In this document: one piece after another, positions 46,189 to 55,028 of the stretch | How the letters are laid out: each line of letters starts with the position of its first letter | How positions within the stretch are numbered: the first letter of the stretch is position 1 | Assembly: GCF_000513275.1 (NCBI RefSeq) | Contig: NZ_CBVJ010000106.1 | Span: 62,001-126,000, forward strand | Direction: 5' to 3' | DNA from: Paenibacillus gorillae | GTDB taxonomy: Bacteria; Bacillota; Bacilli; Paenibacillales; Paenibacillaceae | Length of the DNA: 64,000 nucleotides | Notes under the pieces: model-generated | Told to the model about the DNA's origin: nothing | Databases searched by the model: none | What the model saw: the letters and a program-made list of their open reading frames with translations, nothing else | Program-made: the position numbers and the translations under genes

Positions 46189-47214
46189 CTATAGAACTTC
46201 AATACTTCCGCCGTCAATTACGCGGACGCCTTCGCCCAGCGTCTCCAGTTCCTTCATATCTTCCATCAGCTTCAGCAGCGCCGCATCCTTGTGCTTCGCC
46301 TCCAGCATGCAATCTACACGGCTCGTCGAGCCTGCAATTTCCTGCAAAAAGCGAAGAAGAGGCCTTGCCTCTACGCCGTCGGCATGACTTCTTCGTTCCG
46401 ACTCGCTCTTCGGGCTTGACGCATGAATCTTAGGCGGCAGCAAACCGGCACCCTGCGCAGCATCCCAGCCCAGCCTGTCCGCTTCCCGCGTCCAAGTACC
46501 CAAGATCCGCTGCCATAGCTCCCCGGCAAGCTTGTCCCGTGAAATACCGCCGTCATTGCAATCATGGTGATGAATGTCCAGCACCATAGGCACGCCGACA
46601 GCTTCCGCTGCTTCAAGCGTCTCTACAACATTAAACGTCTTATCGTCGTTTTCAAGCGTGACCCGATTACGGAGCCGAGGTGCAAGCGCCCCGAACTGTC
46701 GAACGAAGCGCTCTCCGGCTACGACTTTGTCTCCGTAAGCTCCGCCAATATGAATATTGTTTTTTACTGTCTCCGGCAAACCCATCGCTTCAATCATTCG
46801 AACGTGATAGTCCAGATCCTTCTCTGAGTTAATCAGCACCTCTGGACGAGGTGTGCTGAATACGCAAAAATGGTCCGGATGGAACGAAACCCGGATACCC
46901 GCTTTTTGCACATATTCACCCACTTCGGTAAAAGCGGACTGCAGCTCGGGATACGGATTCCAATCCGCCAATCCATTATGTGTCGCCAGAGGAATGATTT
47001 TGGATGTAAGCCGGTACATCCGGATATCATGTGCCGCGGCATGCCTCAATATACGAAGCGTATTGTGCAAATTATCTTTGGCGATTTGTTCTAACCTGCG
47101 TATTCCAGCTTCCCGTTCCGGCAGCTTGGCGAAATTGGTATAGGTCATCGTACGGGAAGGCGAGGCGTTCTCAAGCAATAAGCTCATAGCAACGAATCCG
47201 AATCTGACAATCAT
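46189..47214 (-). CDS. uvsE: UV damage endonuclease UvsE
   Basis: This encodes 341 residues. UvsE cuts DNA 5' of UV photoproducts and abasic sites, giving an alternative excision-repair route; it is common in Bacillus spores and related species. Features are the N-terminal MIVRFGFVAMSLLLENASPSRTMTY, RMYRLTSKIIPLATH, VSFHPDHFCVFST, the metal-ligand region NIHIGGAYGDK, VTLENDDKTF and VLDIHHHDCNDG, forming the TIM-barrel metal site. The ATG at 47214 lies 3 bases after the preceding stop codon. It is fourth in a run beginning with the amidase gene. Confidence 0.95.
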   Translation of the reverse strand: MIVRFGFVAMSLLLENASPSRTMTYTNFAKLPEREAGIRRLEQIAKDNLHNTLRILRHAAAHDIRMYRLTSKIIPLATHNGLADWNPYPELQSAFTEVGEYVQKAGIRVSFHPDHFCVFSTPRPEVLINSEKDLDYHVRMIEAMGLPETVKNNIHIGGAYGDKVVAGERFVRQFGALAPRLRNRVTLENDDKTFNVVETLEAAEAVGVPMVLDIHHHDCNDGGISRDKLAGELWQRILGTWTREADRLGWDAAQGAGLLPPKIHASSPKSESERRSHADGVEARPLLRFLQEIAGSTSRVDCMLEAKHKDAALLKLMEDMKELETLGEGVRVIDGGSIEVL

Positions 47215-47217
47215 CGG

Positions 47218-47535
47218 CTATGCACGCTCTCCGAAAAACATCTCGAAAGCAAGCGCCGTTTGGATGCGCGACTCTTCCTCCGTCAGCTTACGGACTAATT
47301 CCATTTCCACCTCGGTAACTTCATCGCCTTGAAAGTTAATTTCCGCAATCGAAGCAAGAATACGGACAATCGCTATTGCTTCATTGTTTGGTGTATAAGC
47401 GATAACCTTCTGACCGGTTGGAAAGACCCGGAAACCGTTCTTTACCATTTTACCCCGACCATATTCCAACAATTCATACAGCTCTTGCTCTGATTTGAAT
47501 TTACATACGGAATTAAACTCTGTTGCAAAACCCAT
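47218..47535 (-). CDS. Uncharacterised 105-residue protein
   Basis: I do not recognise this family. The protein is soluble, with no signal peptide or membrane segment. It starts MGFATEFNSVCKFKSEQELYE and ends in a helical, acidic half (DEVTEVEMELVRKLTEEESRIQTALAFEMFF). I take ATG at 47535 with AGGAGG nine bases upstream; a GTG directly before it is also possible. It is packed between ddl (21 bases upstream) and uvsE (3 bases downstream), so it is certainly transcribed with them. A role in wall precursor synthesis or DNA repair cannot be read from sequence. Confidence 0.8.
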   Translation of the reverse strand: MGFATEFNSVCKFKSEQELYELLEYGRGKMVKNGFRVFPTGQKVIAYTPNNEAIAIVRILASIAEINFQGDEVTEVEMELVRKLTEEESRIQTALAFEMFFGERA

Positions 47536-47556
47536 CACTTGCTTCCTCCTCTAATG

Positions 47557-48672
47557 TTAATTGCCGCTTCCCCCGTAATCGATACTCTGCTTGTCGGCAT
47601 AACGCTTGAACGCAAGCTCAATTAACTTATCCAGCAGGTCCCGGTACGGCAATCCGGTTTCCTTCCACATCAAGGGATACATGCTGAAAGGAGTAAAGCC
47701 CGGCAACGTATTTACTTCATTAATAAATAGCTGTCCATCCGATTTGCGCAAGAAAAAGTCGACGCGGGACAGCCCTGACCCGTCTATAGCCAGAAAAGCT
47801 TGCACGGCCATTTCGCGAATGTGTTCTGTTACGGCAGATGGCAATAAGGCCGGAATCTGGATCGTTGACTTCCCGTCGATATACTTCGCTTTATAATCGT
47901 AAAACTCATTCGAAGGTGCAATTTCACCCGGCACGGAAGCCTTCGGCTCGTCATTGCCCAGCACGCTTACCTCAATCTCACGGGCGTCAACGAACTCCTC
48001 CACGACGACTTTGCGGTCGAACCGGAATGCATGATCGACAGCGGCAATTAGCTCCTCGCGATTTTTCGCTTTGGATATGCCGACACTGGAACCGAGATTG
48101 GCCGGCTTGATAAAGCAAGGATAACCAAGCGAGACCTCGACCTCCATAATGAAAAAAGCGGAGTCCTTCTCCCACTGCGTTCGGTTAAAGTAACGGAAGA
48201 CGCATTGCGGCAGCCCTTCATAGGCGAACACCTTCTTCATCGTGATCTTGTCCATGCCAACTGCTGAAGCAAGAACACCGGCCCCCACGTATGGAATATT
48301 CGCCATTTCCAGCATTCCCTGAATCGTACCGTCCTCGCCAAATGTTCCGTGGAGCAGCGGGAAAACAACGTCTATCGGCGAAAGACCTGCCGCCCCCGCT
48401 CCTGATCCCGATTGATCGAACAGCGGGGCAAGCGGAAACGCAGCAGAGGCCGCGCTCTGGGCAGCCGTCAGCTTCATCTCGCCGATGCTGCCAGGCCTGG
48501 CATTCAAGAGCGGTCCCTGCCTCCATTCGCCAAGCTTCGTAATATAAAAGGGGGTAATTTCGTACTTAGCATAATCAAACTCGCCCGCTACCGCAAACGC
48601 AGTTTGAAGCGATACGTCATGCTCGCCAGACTTTCCCCCGTAAACGAGTCCTACATGCACTTTCTTCCCCAT
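47557..48672 (-). CDS. ddl: D-alanine--D-alanine ligase
   Basis: This encodes 371 residues. It joins two D-alanines for peptidoglycan precursors. The N-terminal domain contains SGEHDVSLQTA, the central ATP-grasp part GTFGEDGTIQGMLEMANIPYVG and LGSSVGISKA, and the C-terminal FINEVNTLPGFTPFSMYP. The loop FYDYKAKY keeps the Tyr that favours D-Ala-D-Ala over D-lactate, so it should not confer glycopeptide resistance. The ATG at 48672 follows GGAGGAG. A longer in-frame start at 48750 would lie inside the amidase gene and lacks homology, so it is rejected. The gene is second in the amidase-ddl-unknown-uvsE run. Confidence 0.95.
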   Translation of the reverse strand: MGKKVHVGLVYGGKSGEHDVSLQTAFAVAGEFDYAKYEITPFYITKLGEWRQGPLLNARPGSIGEMKLTAAQSAASAAFPLAPLFDQSGSGAGAAGLSPIDVVFPLLHGTFGEDGTIQGMLEMANIPYVGAGVLASAVGMDKITMKKVFAYEGLPQCVFRYFNRTQWEKDSAFFIMEVEVSLGYPCFIKPANLGSSVGISKAKNREELIAAVDHAFRFDRKVVVEEFVDAREIEVSVLGNDEPKASVPGEIAPSNEFYDYKAKYIDGKSTIQIPALLPSAVTEHIREMAVQAFLAIDGSGLSRVDFFLRKSDGQLFINEVNTLPGFTPFSMYPLMWKETGLPYRDLLDKLIELAFKRYADKQSIDYGGSGN

Positions 48673-48698
48673 GGACGCTCCTCCGGAATCTATATATT

Positions 48699-49997
48699 TT
48701 ATAATAGGTCCGCAATCTGAAAAAAACGATATTTCGTTTGTTCCGTCCATGCATAGGAATCCCGGTAATCCCAGTAACGATGCCTGCTTGGCACGGTATT
48801 GGCATTAACCAGCGGCATGCCCGCCGCGTCAAAAGCCGTCACAATCGTGCTGTGCTCAAAACGTCCATCGCCGTTCCAGTCATACGTAATGATGTCGCCG
48901 AGCTGAAGCTCCTCAGCGGAATTTACAACGGTGCCGCGCATGCCCGAGCTGCGCGGCGCAGTCAAATAATTGGCCAGCGCATTCGACACGGACCAGCTGT
49001 AGCTCCACCACTCGCCGCCTTTGTTACGGCCTTTATACCACCAGCCGCTGCTTCTTTTACCAGTATAGTTCATTGGGCCATTGCCTGCAAAGATCGCCTG
49101 TGAAGTATAATTGGTGCAATTCACCTCAAATTCCTCGTAGGCAGGGTTCGGCTGATTCCACCACTGATCCGCATAAGCGGCCGCCAAATCCCTCCTGTAA
49201 GGAATACCCGCTTGCCGGTGCTTTAACTGTGGAAACAGCTCGTAATTGAGGAAGGGAGTCGAACGGACCAGCGAATGACCCTCTGCCATATAATCTTCCG
49301 CTTCCTCAAACCCGCTCGCATATTCAGAGATGCCAAAGCGCGGCCGCCTCTCGCCAATGACAGGCTCGATACGGACAATTTGCCAGTAGCCTCCCGACTG
49401 GGCGAGCCATAACCGCTCGCTTTCCGTTCTTTCCTCAATATAATAAAGTCCCGACTGCTCCATCTGCCGTTTAATATGCAGCTTCACTAGGACGGAAACC
49501 TCAGTTGCCGATTCGTTCACGCGTACAAGCTCCGCCTTCGTCTCTCCGCGGGAGGGCAAGCAGCCGCGCAGCAGATCCCTATGACGCAGCCGCTCCAATC
49601 GGCCATGCAGCCTCGTGCAATGATCCTGATCCGTCACATAATCATCTATGGCAGCAACATGCTGCTCGGTTTCTGCTTGATTGTACAGGCTGACATATTG
49701 GTGAATCGCCGATTTCCAGCCGTCATGCCGCCCCCGGCTGCCGTCGATATAATCCGAAGAACGCAAAAGAGAAGTTAGTTTGGAAGCCGCCCTCTGATCG
49801 GCAGCCGCCGTAACTTGTTTGTCCGATGGCGACTTAGTCTGCTTTGCCTGCGGCTTCACCGGCTTGGCTTGCTGTTGCGGCTGCGGCGAAGCTGGCGACA
49901 GTGTTGATTGATTAGCAGCCGTCCCTCTCAATATCGGCTGCTTTGGCTGGCGGTCGGTCCGGCCGCCCGTTCCTTGCTTGACCGTTCGCGAAGACAT
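48699..49997 (-). CDS. Amidase-domain protein (putative cysteine amidase, PF12671 type)
   Basis: This encodes 432 residues. A polar, Gln/Pro/Lys-rich N-terminal part (about 1-75) and a middle alpha/beta region lead to a C-terminal amidase domain (about 285-430). Its NCTNYTSQAIFAGNGPMNY motif supplies the likely catalytic Cys, and GRFEHSTIVTAF the His. This is the pattern of the amidase_6 family, NlpC-related enzymes proposed to act on peptides or peptidoglycan. No signal peptide is visible, which is odd for a wall enzyme; it may act in the mother cell or be exported otherwise. The ATG at 49997 follows GGGAGGG. It is first in an operon with ddl. Confidence 0.85.
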   Translation of the reverse strand: MSSRTVKQGTGGRTDRQPKQPILRGTAANQSTLSPASPQPQQQAKPVKPQAKQTKSPSDKQVTAAADQRAASKLTSLLRSSDYIDGSRGRHDGWKSAIHQYVSLYNQAETEQHVAAIDDYVTDQDHCTRLHGRLERLRHRDLLRGCLPSRGETKAELVRVNESATEVSVLVKLHIKRQMEQSGLYYIEERTESERLWLAQSGGYWQIVRIEPVIGERRPRFGISEYASGFEEAEDYMAEGHSLVRSTPFLNYELFPQLKHRQAGIPYRRDLAAAYADQWWNQPNPAYEEFEVNCTNYTSQAIFAGNGPMNYTGKRSSGWWYKGRNKGGEWWSYSWSVSNALANYLTAPRSSGMRGTVVNSAEELQLGDIITYDWNGDGRFEHSTIVTAFDAAGMPLVNANTVPSRHRYWDYRDSYAWTEQTKYRFFQIADLL

Positions 49998-50068
49998 AGC
50001 TATCCCTCCCAATCCTCATTAGCTGGTTCATTATATGAGGGAACTGGAAGGGCTATTCGTTTACAAAT

Positions 50069-50102
50069 GGAAAGCCTGCCCAGTTTACCGGGCAGGCTTT
50101 CT
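50069..50102. terminator. Terminator of the IclR-type gene
   Basis: Eleven-base arms (50071-50081 and 50090-50100; AAAGCCTGCCC and its complement) with an 8-base loop lie 17 bases past the IclR stop codon. The T-tract is short on both strands. Confidence 0.7.
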
Positions 50103-50117
50103 TCATGAAAGGATAGA

Positions 50118-50861
50118 TTAACGAAGCATCGTTCCCATTCGTTTCGCAGATTCAATGAGCAGAGGCGCGTATTCACGCATCATCTCCATCGTCAGTCTGC
50201 TGGACGGGCCGGAGAGAGATAAAGCCGCCGACAGATCGCCATTGCGATTGAAGATCGGCGCCGAAAGGGCGGCTACGCCAGGCTCGCGCTCCTCGAAGCT
50301 TGTCGCATACCCTTGAGTAATTATTTCCTCCAACTGCTCCTGATACTGCTCCAAGTCAATAATAGCAGGCCACGACGGATCGCCGATGATCCTCTCCCTG
50401 ACGATACGATCCGCATAAGCGATGAGCACTTTGCTGGACGCGCCCGCATATAACGGCAGCCTCGCGCCTACAGGCGCTACCCGTCGTACAGGTTGATTGC
50501 TCTGCACCGCCTGAATGCGAATCCGCTCCTGCCCGTCTCGCACATAGATGCTGACCGTCTCGCCCAACTGATCACGCAGCCGTTCCATCTCTGGTTTCCA
50601 GATAATCGCTGGTTCATCAGTCCCGGATAAATGAGCGGACAGCTCCCACACGCGAATACCTAAATGATAACGGTCGGAAATCGGGTCCCGCTCGACGAAG
50701 CCCTTGTCTTCCAGCGTGGCTAACATCCGATGCACAGTACTTTTATGAAGCCCGACCTTCTCGGCAATTTCAGTCATGGCCAGATTCGTTCCCGTCGTAA
50801 AACAAAGCAATATATCAAGCGCACGGTCAACCGCGCGCACATGCGATTTGCCTTCTTCCAT
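50118..50861 (-). CDS. IclR family transcriptional regulator
   Basis: This encodes 247 residues. An N-terminal winged helix-turn-helix (about 8-62, ALDILLCFT...GLHKSTVHRMLATLEDKGFVER) is followed by an effector-binding domain (about 80-245). The latter has PVRRVAPVGARLPLYAGASSKVLIAY and GYATSFEEREPGVAALSAPIFNRNGDLSAALSLSGPSSR, both highly typical of IclR. The effector is unknown. The ATG at 50861 (MEEGKSH) follows GGAGGTG; an in-frame ATG at 50888 is less well placed. It is divergent from an alpha/beta hydrolase gene, which is a natural candidate target. Confidence 0.93.
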   Translation of the reverse strand: MEEGKSHVRAVDRALDILLCFTTGTNLAMTEIAEKVGLHKSTVHRMLATLEDKGFVERDPISDRYHLGIRVWELSAHLSGTDEPAIIWKPEMERLRDQLGETVSIYVRDGQERIRIQAVQSNQPVRRVAPVGARLPLYAGASSKVLIAYADRIVRERIIGDPSWPAIIDLEQYQEQLEEIITQGYATSFEEREPGVAALSAPIFNRNGDLSAALSLSGPSSRLTMEMMREYAPLLIESAKRMGTMLR

Positions 50862-51012
50862 CCCTGCCGCACCTCCTCTGACCACCACTGTTCATTCGTT
50901 CCGCACAGTGAAAATGATTCTCGTTCAGTATACCCCAATCCTGTCTCGCCCGTAAAGAAAAGTTACTTCATTACAGCATCATTACAACTCATTAACATTA
51001 CGTCGACATCAA

Positions 51013-51041
51013 TTGACAGGCCTAATCTAGCGGACTACGAT
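51013..51041 (+). promoter_or_regulatory. Promoter of the alpha/beta hydrolase gene
   Basis: A perfect TTGACA (51013-51018) is followed after 17 bases by TACGAT (51036-51041), about 60 bases before the start codon. Confidence 0.65.
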
Positions 51042-51055
51042 AAAAGTACTAGAAC

Positions 51056-51073
51056 TTTTGAAGCGTTTTCACA
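51056..51073 (+). promoter_or_regulatory. Possible cre (CcpA) site upstream of the hydrolase gene
   Basis: TTTTGAAGCGTTTTCACA matches the cre consensus with two mismatches. It sits just downstream of the promoter, a repressing position. Confidence 0.4.
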
Positions 51074-51101
51074 CATTCACCATGCAAGGAGGACAACCGA
51101 C

Positions 51102-52196
51102 ATGAGCACAACCATTATGACGCCGATACCGCTGGAAAGCGGCTTTCCCCAAGTCCTACAGCCTTTCCCGCCAATTGATGGCCTAATAAATCGTCAGCGG
51201 CCGCAAGCGAGAACGCGGCGCTACCATTTGCTCACCGCATGGACAGCCGCGGTTGCTGCAATGTGCCTGCTCCTCGTCGTCGTTTTTCATGGTTATGTTG
51301 CATGGATGCTGGCCCACCCTTATGTAGCCCCGCTTACTTCCAATCCGAAAGATGCGATCGGGCTGGACTATGAAGATATCGTCATCCCTAGCCATAGCGG
51401 CAAAACGATGGTCAGCGGCTGGTATGTTCCGGCAGCCAGCGGTGATACGGATGGTGTAACGCTTGCCTCATCTGCTACTGCTTCAGCCGTCTCTTCAACC
51501 CGTACTGTTGTCTTCAGCCATGGCTACGGAGCCAATCGGGAAGAGACATGGGTACCCATGTATGAATTAACGAATTTGCTGCATAGCCTGAACTATAATG
51601 TAGTTCTTTTCGACTACGGCTATGCATCCTATGAATATAAAGCGCCGGCTACAGGCGGATTGGAAGAATCACAGCAGCTGCTCGCAGCTGTCAATTATGC
51701 CAAATCCCGCGGTGCGGAAGAGATCGTCGTATGGGGCTTCTCAATGGGAGCTGGCACTGCGCTTCAAGCAGCGCTGCAAACCGATGATATCGACGCGATG
51801 ATACTCGACAGCCTGTTTATTGCAAGCCCGGATACGTTGTACAACAACGTGAAACAAATTGTAGATTTGCCGCGTTTCCCGTCGATGACTTTAATCCAAT
51901 CGATGATGCCGATCTGGTCCGGTGCCAGCTTGAAGCAAATTCCGGTTGATCGCATTATGGATAGCAAAGGCTATAACATCCCGCTTTATATCATCCATGG
52001 CACAAGTGATGCAAAAGCGCCTTATCAGACAGCAGAGACGATTGCCGCGGAGCAAAGCAACCCGCTGTCCCGCTCATGGATCGTTCCCCGCGGCCAGCAT
52101 GAAATGCTGTTCCGGGAATATCCGAATGAATATATACAACGCGCTGCCTTGTTCTTAAGCCAGGTCAATCAGACCTTTACATCCGATGCTGTATAG
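51102..52196 (+). CDS. Membrane-anchored alpha/beta hydrolase
   Basis: This encodes 364 residues. A cytoplasmic N-terminus is followed by one membrane helix (about 47-70, WTAAVAAMCLLLVVVFHGYVAWML) and an external alpha/beta hydrolase domain. Active-site elements are VFSHGYGANREE (oxyanion), the nucleophile in WGFSMGAG, an Asp in YIIHGTSDAKAP and the His in RGQHEMLF. It belongs to the BEM46/YqkD-like group of serine esterases; the substrate is unknown. The ATG at 51102 follows AAGGAGGA. An in-frame start at 50730 would overlap the divergent IclR gene and its promoters, so it is rejected. A strong terminator follows. Confidence 0.9.
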   Translation: MSTTIMTPIPLESGFPQVLQPFPPIDGLINRQRPQARTRRYHLLTAWTAAVAAMCLLLVVVFHGYVAWMLAHPYVAPLTSNPKDAIGLDYEDIVIPSHSGKTMVSGWYVPAASGDTDGVTLASSATASAVSSTRTVVFSHGYGANREETWVPMYELTNLLHSLNYNVVLFDYGYASYEYKAPATGGLEESQQLLAAVNYAKSRGAEEIVVWGFSMGAGTALQAALQTDDIDAMILDSLFIASPDTLYNNVKQIVDLPRFPSMTLIQSMMPIWSGASLKQIPVDRIMDSKGYNIPLYIIHGTSDAKAPYQTAETIAAEQSNPLSRSWIVPRGQHEMLFREYPNEYIQRAALFLSQVNQTFTSDAV

Positions 52197-52210
52197 AATA
52201 GCAACCGAAC

Positions 52211-52263
52211 AAAAGAACCGCTGTTCTCCCCACTCTCAGAGCGGAGGGACAACGGTTCTTTTT
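52211..52263. terminator. Bidirectional terminator between the hydrolase gene and folE
   Basis: Arms based on AAGAACCG...TGT.CTCC and its complement (52213-52230 and 52242-52260) end in five T on the plus strand and TTTTG on the other. It serves the convergent genes on both sides. Confidence 0.85.
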
Positions 52264-52283
52264 ATGCCTCGCATTATTACTCT

Positions 52284-52877
52284 TTACTCTTTAATTAAGG
52301 ACAAAAATTCCGAGCGAAGCGCCGGATTGGAACGGAACTCGCCGCGAACAGCCGATGTAACCGTCTTGCTTCCCGGCTTCTTAACACCCCGCGAACACAT
52401 GCACAGATGCTCACCCTCCACAACAACCATAATGCCATGCGGATGAAGCTCTTCCTCCATGACATTGGCAATTTGCGTCGTGATTCGCTCCTGCACCTGT
52501 AAGCGGCGCGTTATCGCCTCAACGAGTCTGGCAAATTTGCTTAAGCCGGCGATTTTGCCGCTTGGCAGATAGCCAATATGCACTTTACCGAAAAAAGGCG
52601 CCATATGATGCTCGCATTGGCTATAGTAGATTATATCTTTTACAATGACCAATTCTTCATGCTGCTCGTCGAACGTGACGCCTAGCACTTCACGCGGCTC
52701 TACCTCATAACCTGCAAAAATTTCCTCGTACATCCGAGTAACACGAGCAGGCGTCTCATGCAGCCCTTCTCGTTCCACGTCTTCGCCAATCAGCTTCAAT
52801 ATCTCTTTCACGTGATGCTCGATTTGCTCCCGGTTACGAGATACAGCCGAATTGACGTAATCCTTTCTTCCCGCCAT
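52284..52877 (-). CDS. folE: GTP cyclohydrolase I
   Basis: This encodes 197 residues. It converts GTP to dihydroneopterin triphosphate for folate, and in some species also for queuosine. The zinc ligands are visible in YYSQCEHHMAPFFGKVHIGYLP (Cys and His) and in GEHLCMCSRG (second Cys). The motif EAITRRLQVQERITTQIA is also characteristic. The ATG at 52877 follows GGAGAGGAG. It lies 42 bases downstream of a small membrane protein gene on the same strand. Nearby queG is in the queuosine branch that begins with this same reaction, though no other que genes are in view. Confidence 0.95.
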   Translation of the reverse strand: MAGRKDYVNSAVSRNREQIEHHVKEILKLIGEDVEREGLHETPARVTRMYEEIFAGYEVEPREVLGVTFDEQHEELVIVKDIIYYSQCEHHMAPFFGKVHIGYLPSGKIAGLSKFARLVEAITRRLQVQERITTQIANVMEEELHPHGIMVVVEGEHLCMCSRGVKKPGSKTVTSAVRGEFRSNPALRSEFLSLIKE

Positions 52878-52919
52878 TTCCGCATTCTCCTCTCCGGCTA
52901 CCTCTCACGAATTGCGCTA

Positions 52920-53141
52920 TTATCTACGCGGCGCTTTTTGATTTTTCATCATGTGCTGCGCACGCTGCATTTGCTGCTTATTCAAGTTGTAGCCCATTTG
53001 CTTCGCCATCTTTTGAATCATTTCCGGATCACTTTGCATGCGTTCTAGCTGCCGGCGCAAATAGAAAACGCCGCCAAAAAATCCGCCAACCGCCCCTACG
53101 ATCAACGTAACAATCGGAATAATATAACTCCATACTCCCAT
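52920..53141 (-). CDS. YneF-like small membrane protein (UPF0154)
   Basis: This encodes 73 residues. A single membrane helix (about 7-27, IPIVTLIVGAVGGFFGGVFY) is followed by a basic, Met/Gln-rich cytoplasmic tail (RRQLERMQSDPEMIQKMAKQMGYNLNKQQM). This layout and the DPEMIxxMAxQMG motif are those of UPF0154/YneF proteins of Bacilli, whose function is unknown. The ATG at 53141 has AGGTGA upstream. It precedes folE on the same strand. Confidence 0.88.
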   Translation of the reverse strand: MGVWSYIIPIVTLIVGAVGGFFGGVFYLRRQLERMQSDPEMIQKMAKQMGYNLNKQQMQRAQHMMKNQKAPRR

Positions 53142-53228
53142 TAATAATTCACCTGACCCTTTCCCGCTATAAACTCTCTTATGTCTGTAATAATGTCCCC
53201 TATAATAGCATGGAAAGCAAGCCTTCGC

Positions 53229-53273
53229 AAACAGCGGTATAAAAGTAAATATTGCTAGCTTTATCCGCTGTTT
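53229..53273. repeat. Inverted repeat between queG and the YneF-like gene
   Basis: The arms AAACAGCGG (53229-53237) and CCGCTGTTT (53265-53273) pair, and the adjacent TATAAAAG/CTTTAT extends the stem. It has no clear T-tract, so it may be a weak terminator of queG or an mRNA-stabilising hairpin. Confidence 0.4.
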
Positions 53274-53335
53274 CGAAACATCAGCCTGCTGTCTCCAGCC
53301 AGATCCATCGCATTCCTGATCCGAAGCTTCCGCTA

Positions 53336-54511
53336 TTATATCTCTACGGTCGCTTCGGTCGATTCAGTCGCTTCTAGGGCAACGATCGCTCGCTCAATAT
53401 AGACTTTGGCTTCCTCATCGCTTTCTAGAGGGAGAGCCTCACGCAGAGCGGCTTCTGCTTCTTCTCCTCCGATACGGCCAAGCGACCATGCAGCCGTGCC
53501 TCTCAGCACTGGCCGGGGGTCCTGCCGCAGCACCTGCTTCAGGTCTTCTACGGCACTTTTCTCTTTGAAGTTGCCCAGCGCAATAACCGCGTTCCGCTGA
53601 ATCGGCTTCTTGCCCCGCCATGCCGACGAAGTGCTGCCGTACTTCTCTTTGAACTCCTTGTTGCCGATCGTCAGCAGCGGAACAAGCAGCGGCTTCACCT
53701 GCTCAGGATCGGGCTGAAGCTCCGGCTGATGCGTCCAGTTCTTGCCCCTATTGACGGGACAAACGGTCTGGCAAGTATCGCAGCCATAGAGCCGGTTGCC
53801 GATCTTGCGCATGAACTCTTCCGGTACAAACTCCTTTGTCTGCGTTACAAAAGAAATACAACGCTTGGAATCGAGTTGTCCCGGACCAACTAAGGCTCCG
53901 GTTGGGCAAGAATCAATACATTTCGTACACTCGCCGCAGCCCTCTGTAACGGGCTCGTCCGGTGGAAGCGGCAAATTCGTAATCATTTCGCCCAAATAAA
54001 TCCAGGAGCCCAGCTCATGCGACATGATCATGCAATTTTTAGCGCCCCAGCCGATACCCGCCCGTTCTGCAACTGCGCGATCCGACAATGCTCCCGTATC
54101 AACCATACTCTCGACCCGAAGCTCCGGCACCCGCTCACGCAGCCAATCCTCCAGTCTCTTCAACCGGTTGCGCAATACTTTATGGTAATCATCTCCCCAC
54201 GAAGCACGGGCAAGGATGCCCCGTCTTGCTCCGGGCTCAGACTTTGGCGGATTATGCATCTTGGAAGGGTAGGCGATTGCAATCGCAATGATGGATTGCG
54301 GATTATCGAAGAGAAGGGCTGGATTCGTCCGTTTGTCCAAATCCGGTTCTTCGAAGCCGGACTCGCGTCCCAGCTCACGGTGCCGAATTAATATTTGCTT
54401 CAGCGACGTGAACGGATCTGCAGAGGCTATGCCGATTTTATCGATGCCAAGCGATCTTGCCGCTTCGTTCATCTCTTCTTTTAGCCGGGTCCAGCGATCC
54501 CTGTCTGTCAT
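53336..54511 (-). CDS. queG: Epoxyqueuosine reductase QueG
   Basis: This encodes 391 residues. It reduces epoxyqueuosine in tRNA to queuosine, the last step of the pathway, using a cobalamin cofactor and two 4Fe-4S clusters. The N-terminal half (about 1-175) is the cobalamin-binding domain. The ferredoxin motifs are CGECTKCIDSCPTGAL (about 185-200) and CDTCQTVCPVN (about 243-253), both complete. The C-terminal ~90 residues are HEAT-like repeats for tRNA binding. The ATG at 54511 (MTDRDRW) follows AAGGAGG; an in-frame ATG at 54544 lacks a site. The gene is 66 bases after rnhA on the same strand. Confidence 0.95.
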   Translation of the reverse strand: MTDRDRWTRLKEEMNEAARSLGIDKIGIASADPFTSLKQILIRHRELGRESGFEEPDLDKRTNPALLFDNPQSIIAIAIAYPSKMHNPPKSEPGARRGILARASWGDDYHKVLRNRLKRLEDWLRERVPELRVESMVDTGALSDRAVAERAGIGWGAKNCMIMSHELGSWIYLGEMITNLPLPPDEPVTEGCGECTKCIDSCPTGALVGPGQLDSKRCISFVTQTKEFVPEEFMRKIGNRLYGCDTCQTVCPVNRGKNWTHQPELQPDPEQVKPLLVPLLTIGNKEFKEKYGSTSSAWRGKKPIQRNAVIALGNFKEKSAVEDLKQVLRQDPRPVLRGTAAWSLGRIGGEEAEAALREALPLESDEEAKVYIERAIVALEATESTEATVEI

Positions 54512-54577
54512 TCCTATCCCTCCTTGCATGCCTGACTGCGACATCTGTGTGTTCGATATAATAGAGCGCTTGGACGT

Positions 54578-55015
54578 TTAAGCAAGCCGTTTAATCGCTC
54601 CGCGAGCCAACTCATCGCAGCGATTATTCCATTCATTGTCGCTATGTCCCTTAACTTTAATGTAAGTCACCTCATGAAGCTTCATCAGCTCCCATAAGCT
54701 TTTCCACAAATCCTGATTCTCGACCGGCTCCTTCTTGCTGTTACGCCAGCCATTGCGCAGCCATCCGTGAATCCAGCCCTTCTGAAAACAATTGACCACA
54801 TAAGCGGAATCGCTGTACACGCTCACTTTGCAGGGCTCCTTCAACAGCCGCAGCGCTTCAATAACAGCCGCAATTTCCATCCGGTTGTTCGTCGTCTGCT
54901 TCTCGCCGCCGGAAATCTCTTTCTTATGCGGTCCGTAAAAGAGTACTGCGCCCCAGCCGCCCGGCCCGGGGTTGCCCGAGCAAGCACCGTCCGTATAGAT
55001 CATAACGTCCTTCAT
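54578..55015 (-). CDS. rnhA: Ribonuclease HI
   Basis: This encodes 145 residues. It degrades the RNA strand of RNA-DNA hybrids. Catalytic acidic residues are in IYTDGACSGNPGPGGWG (Asp8), NNRMEIAAVIEALR (Glu), VYSDSAYVVN (Asp) and KGHSDNEWNNRCDELA (last Asp). The protein is full length and intact. The start at 55015 is ATG with a weak upstream GGATG. It lies 13 bases after lepB on the same strand. Confidence 0.95.
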   Translation of the reverse strand: MKDVMIYTDGACSGNPGPGGWGAVLFYGPHKKEISGGEKQTTNNRMEIAAVIEALRLLKEPCKVSVYSDSAYVVNCFQKGWIHGWLRNGWRNSKKEPVENQDLWKSLWELMKLHEVTYIKVKGHSDNEWNNRCDELARGAIKRLA

Positions 55016-55028
55016 TCCCCGACATCCT

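Noticed and set aside
47557..48672. A vancomycin-resistance type D-Ala-D-Lac ligase
   Set aside because: The active-site loop reads FYDYKAKY with the Tyr typical of D-Ala-D-Ala ligases, and no vanH or vanX is adjacent.
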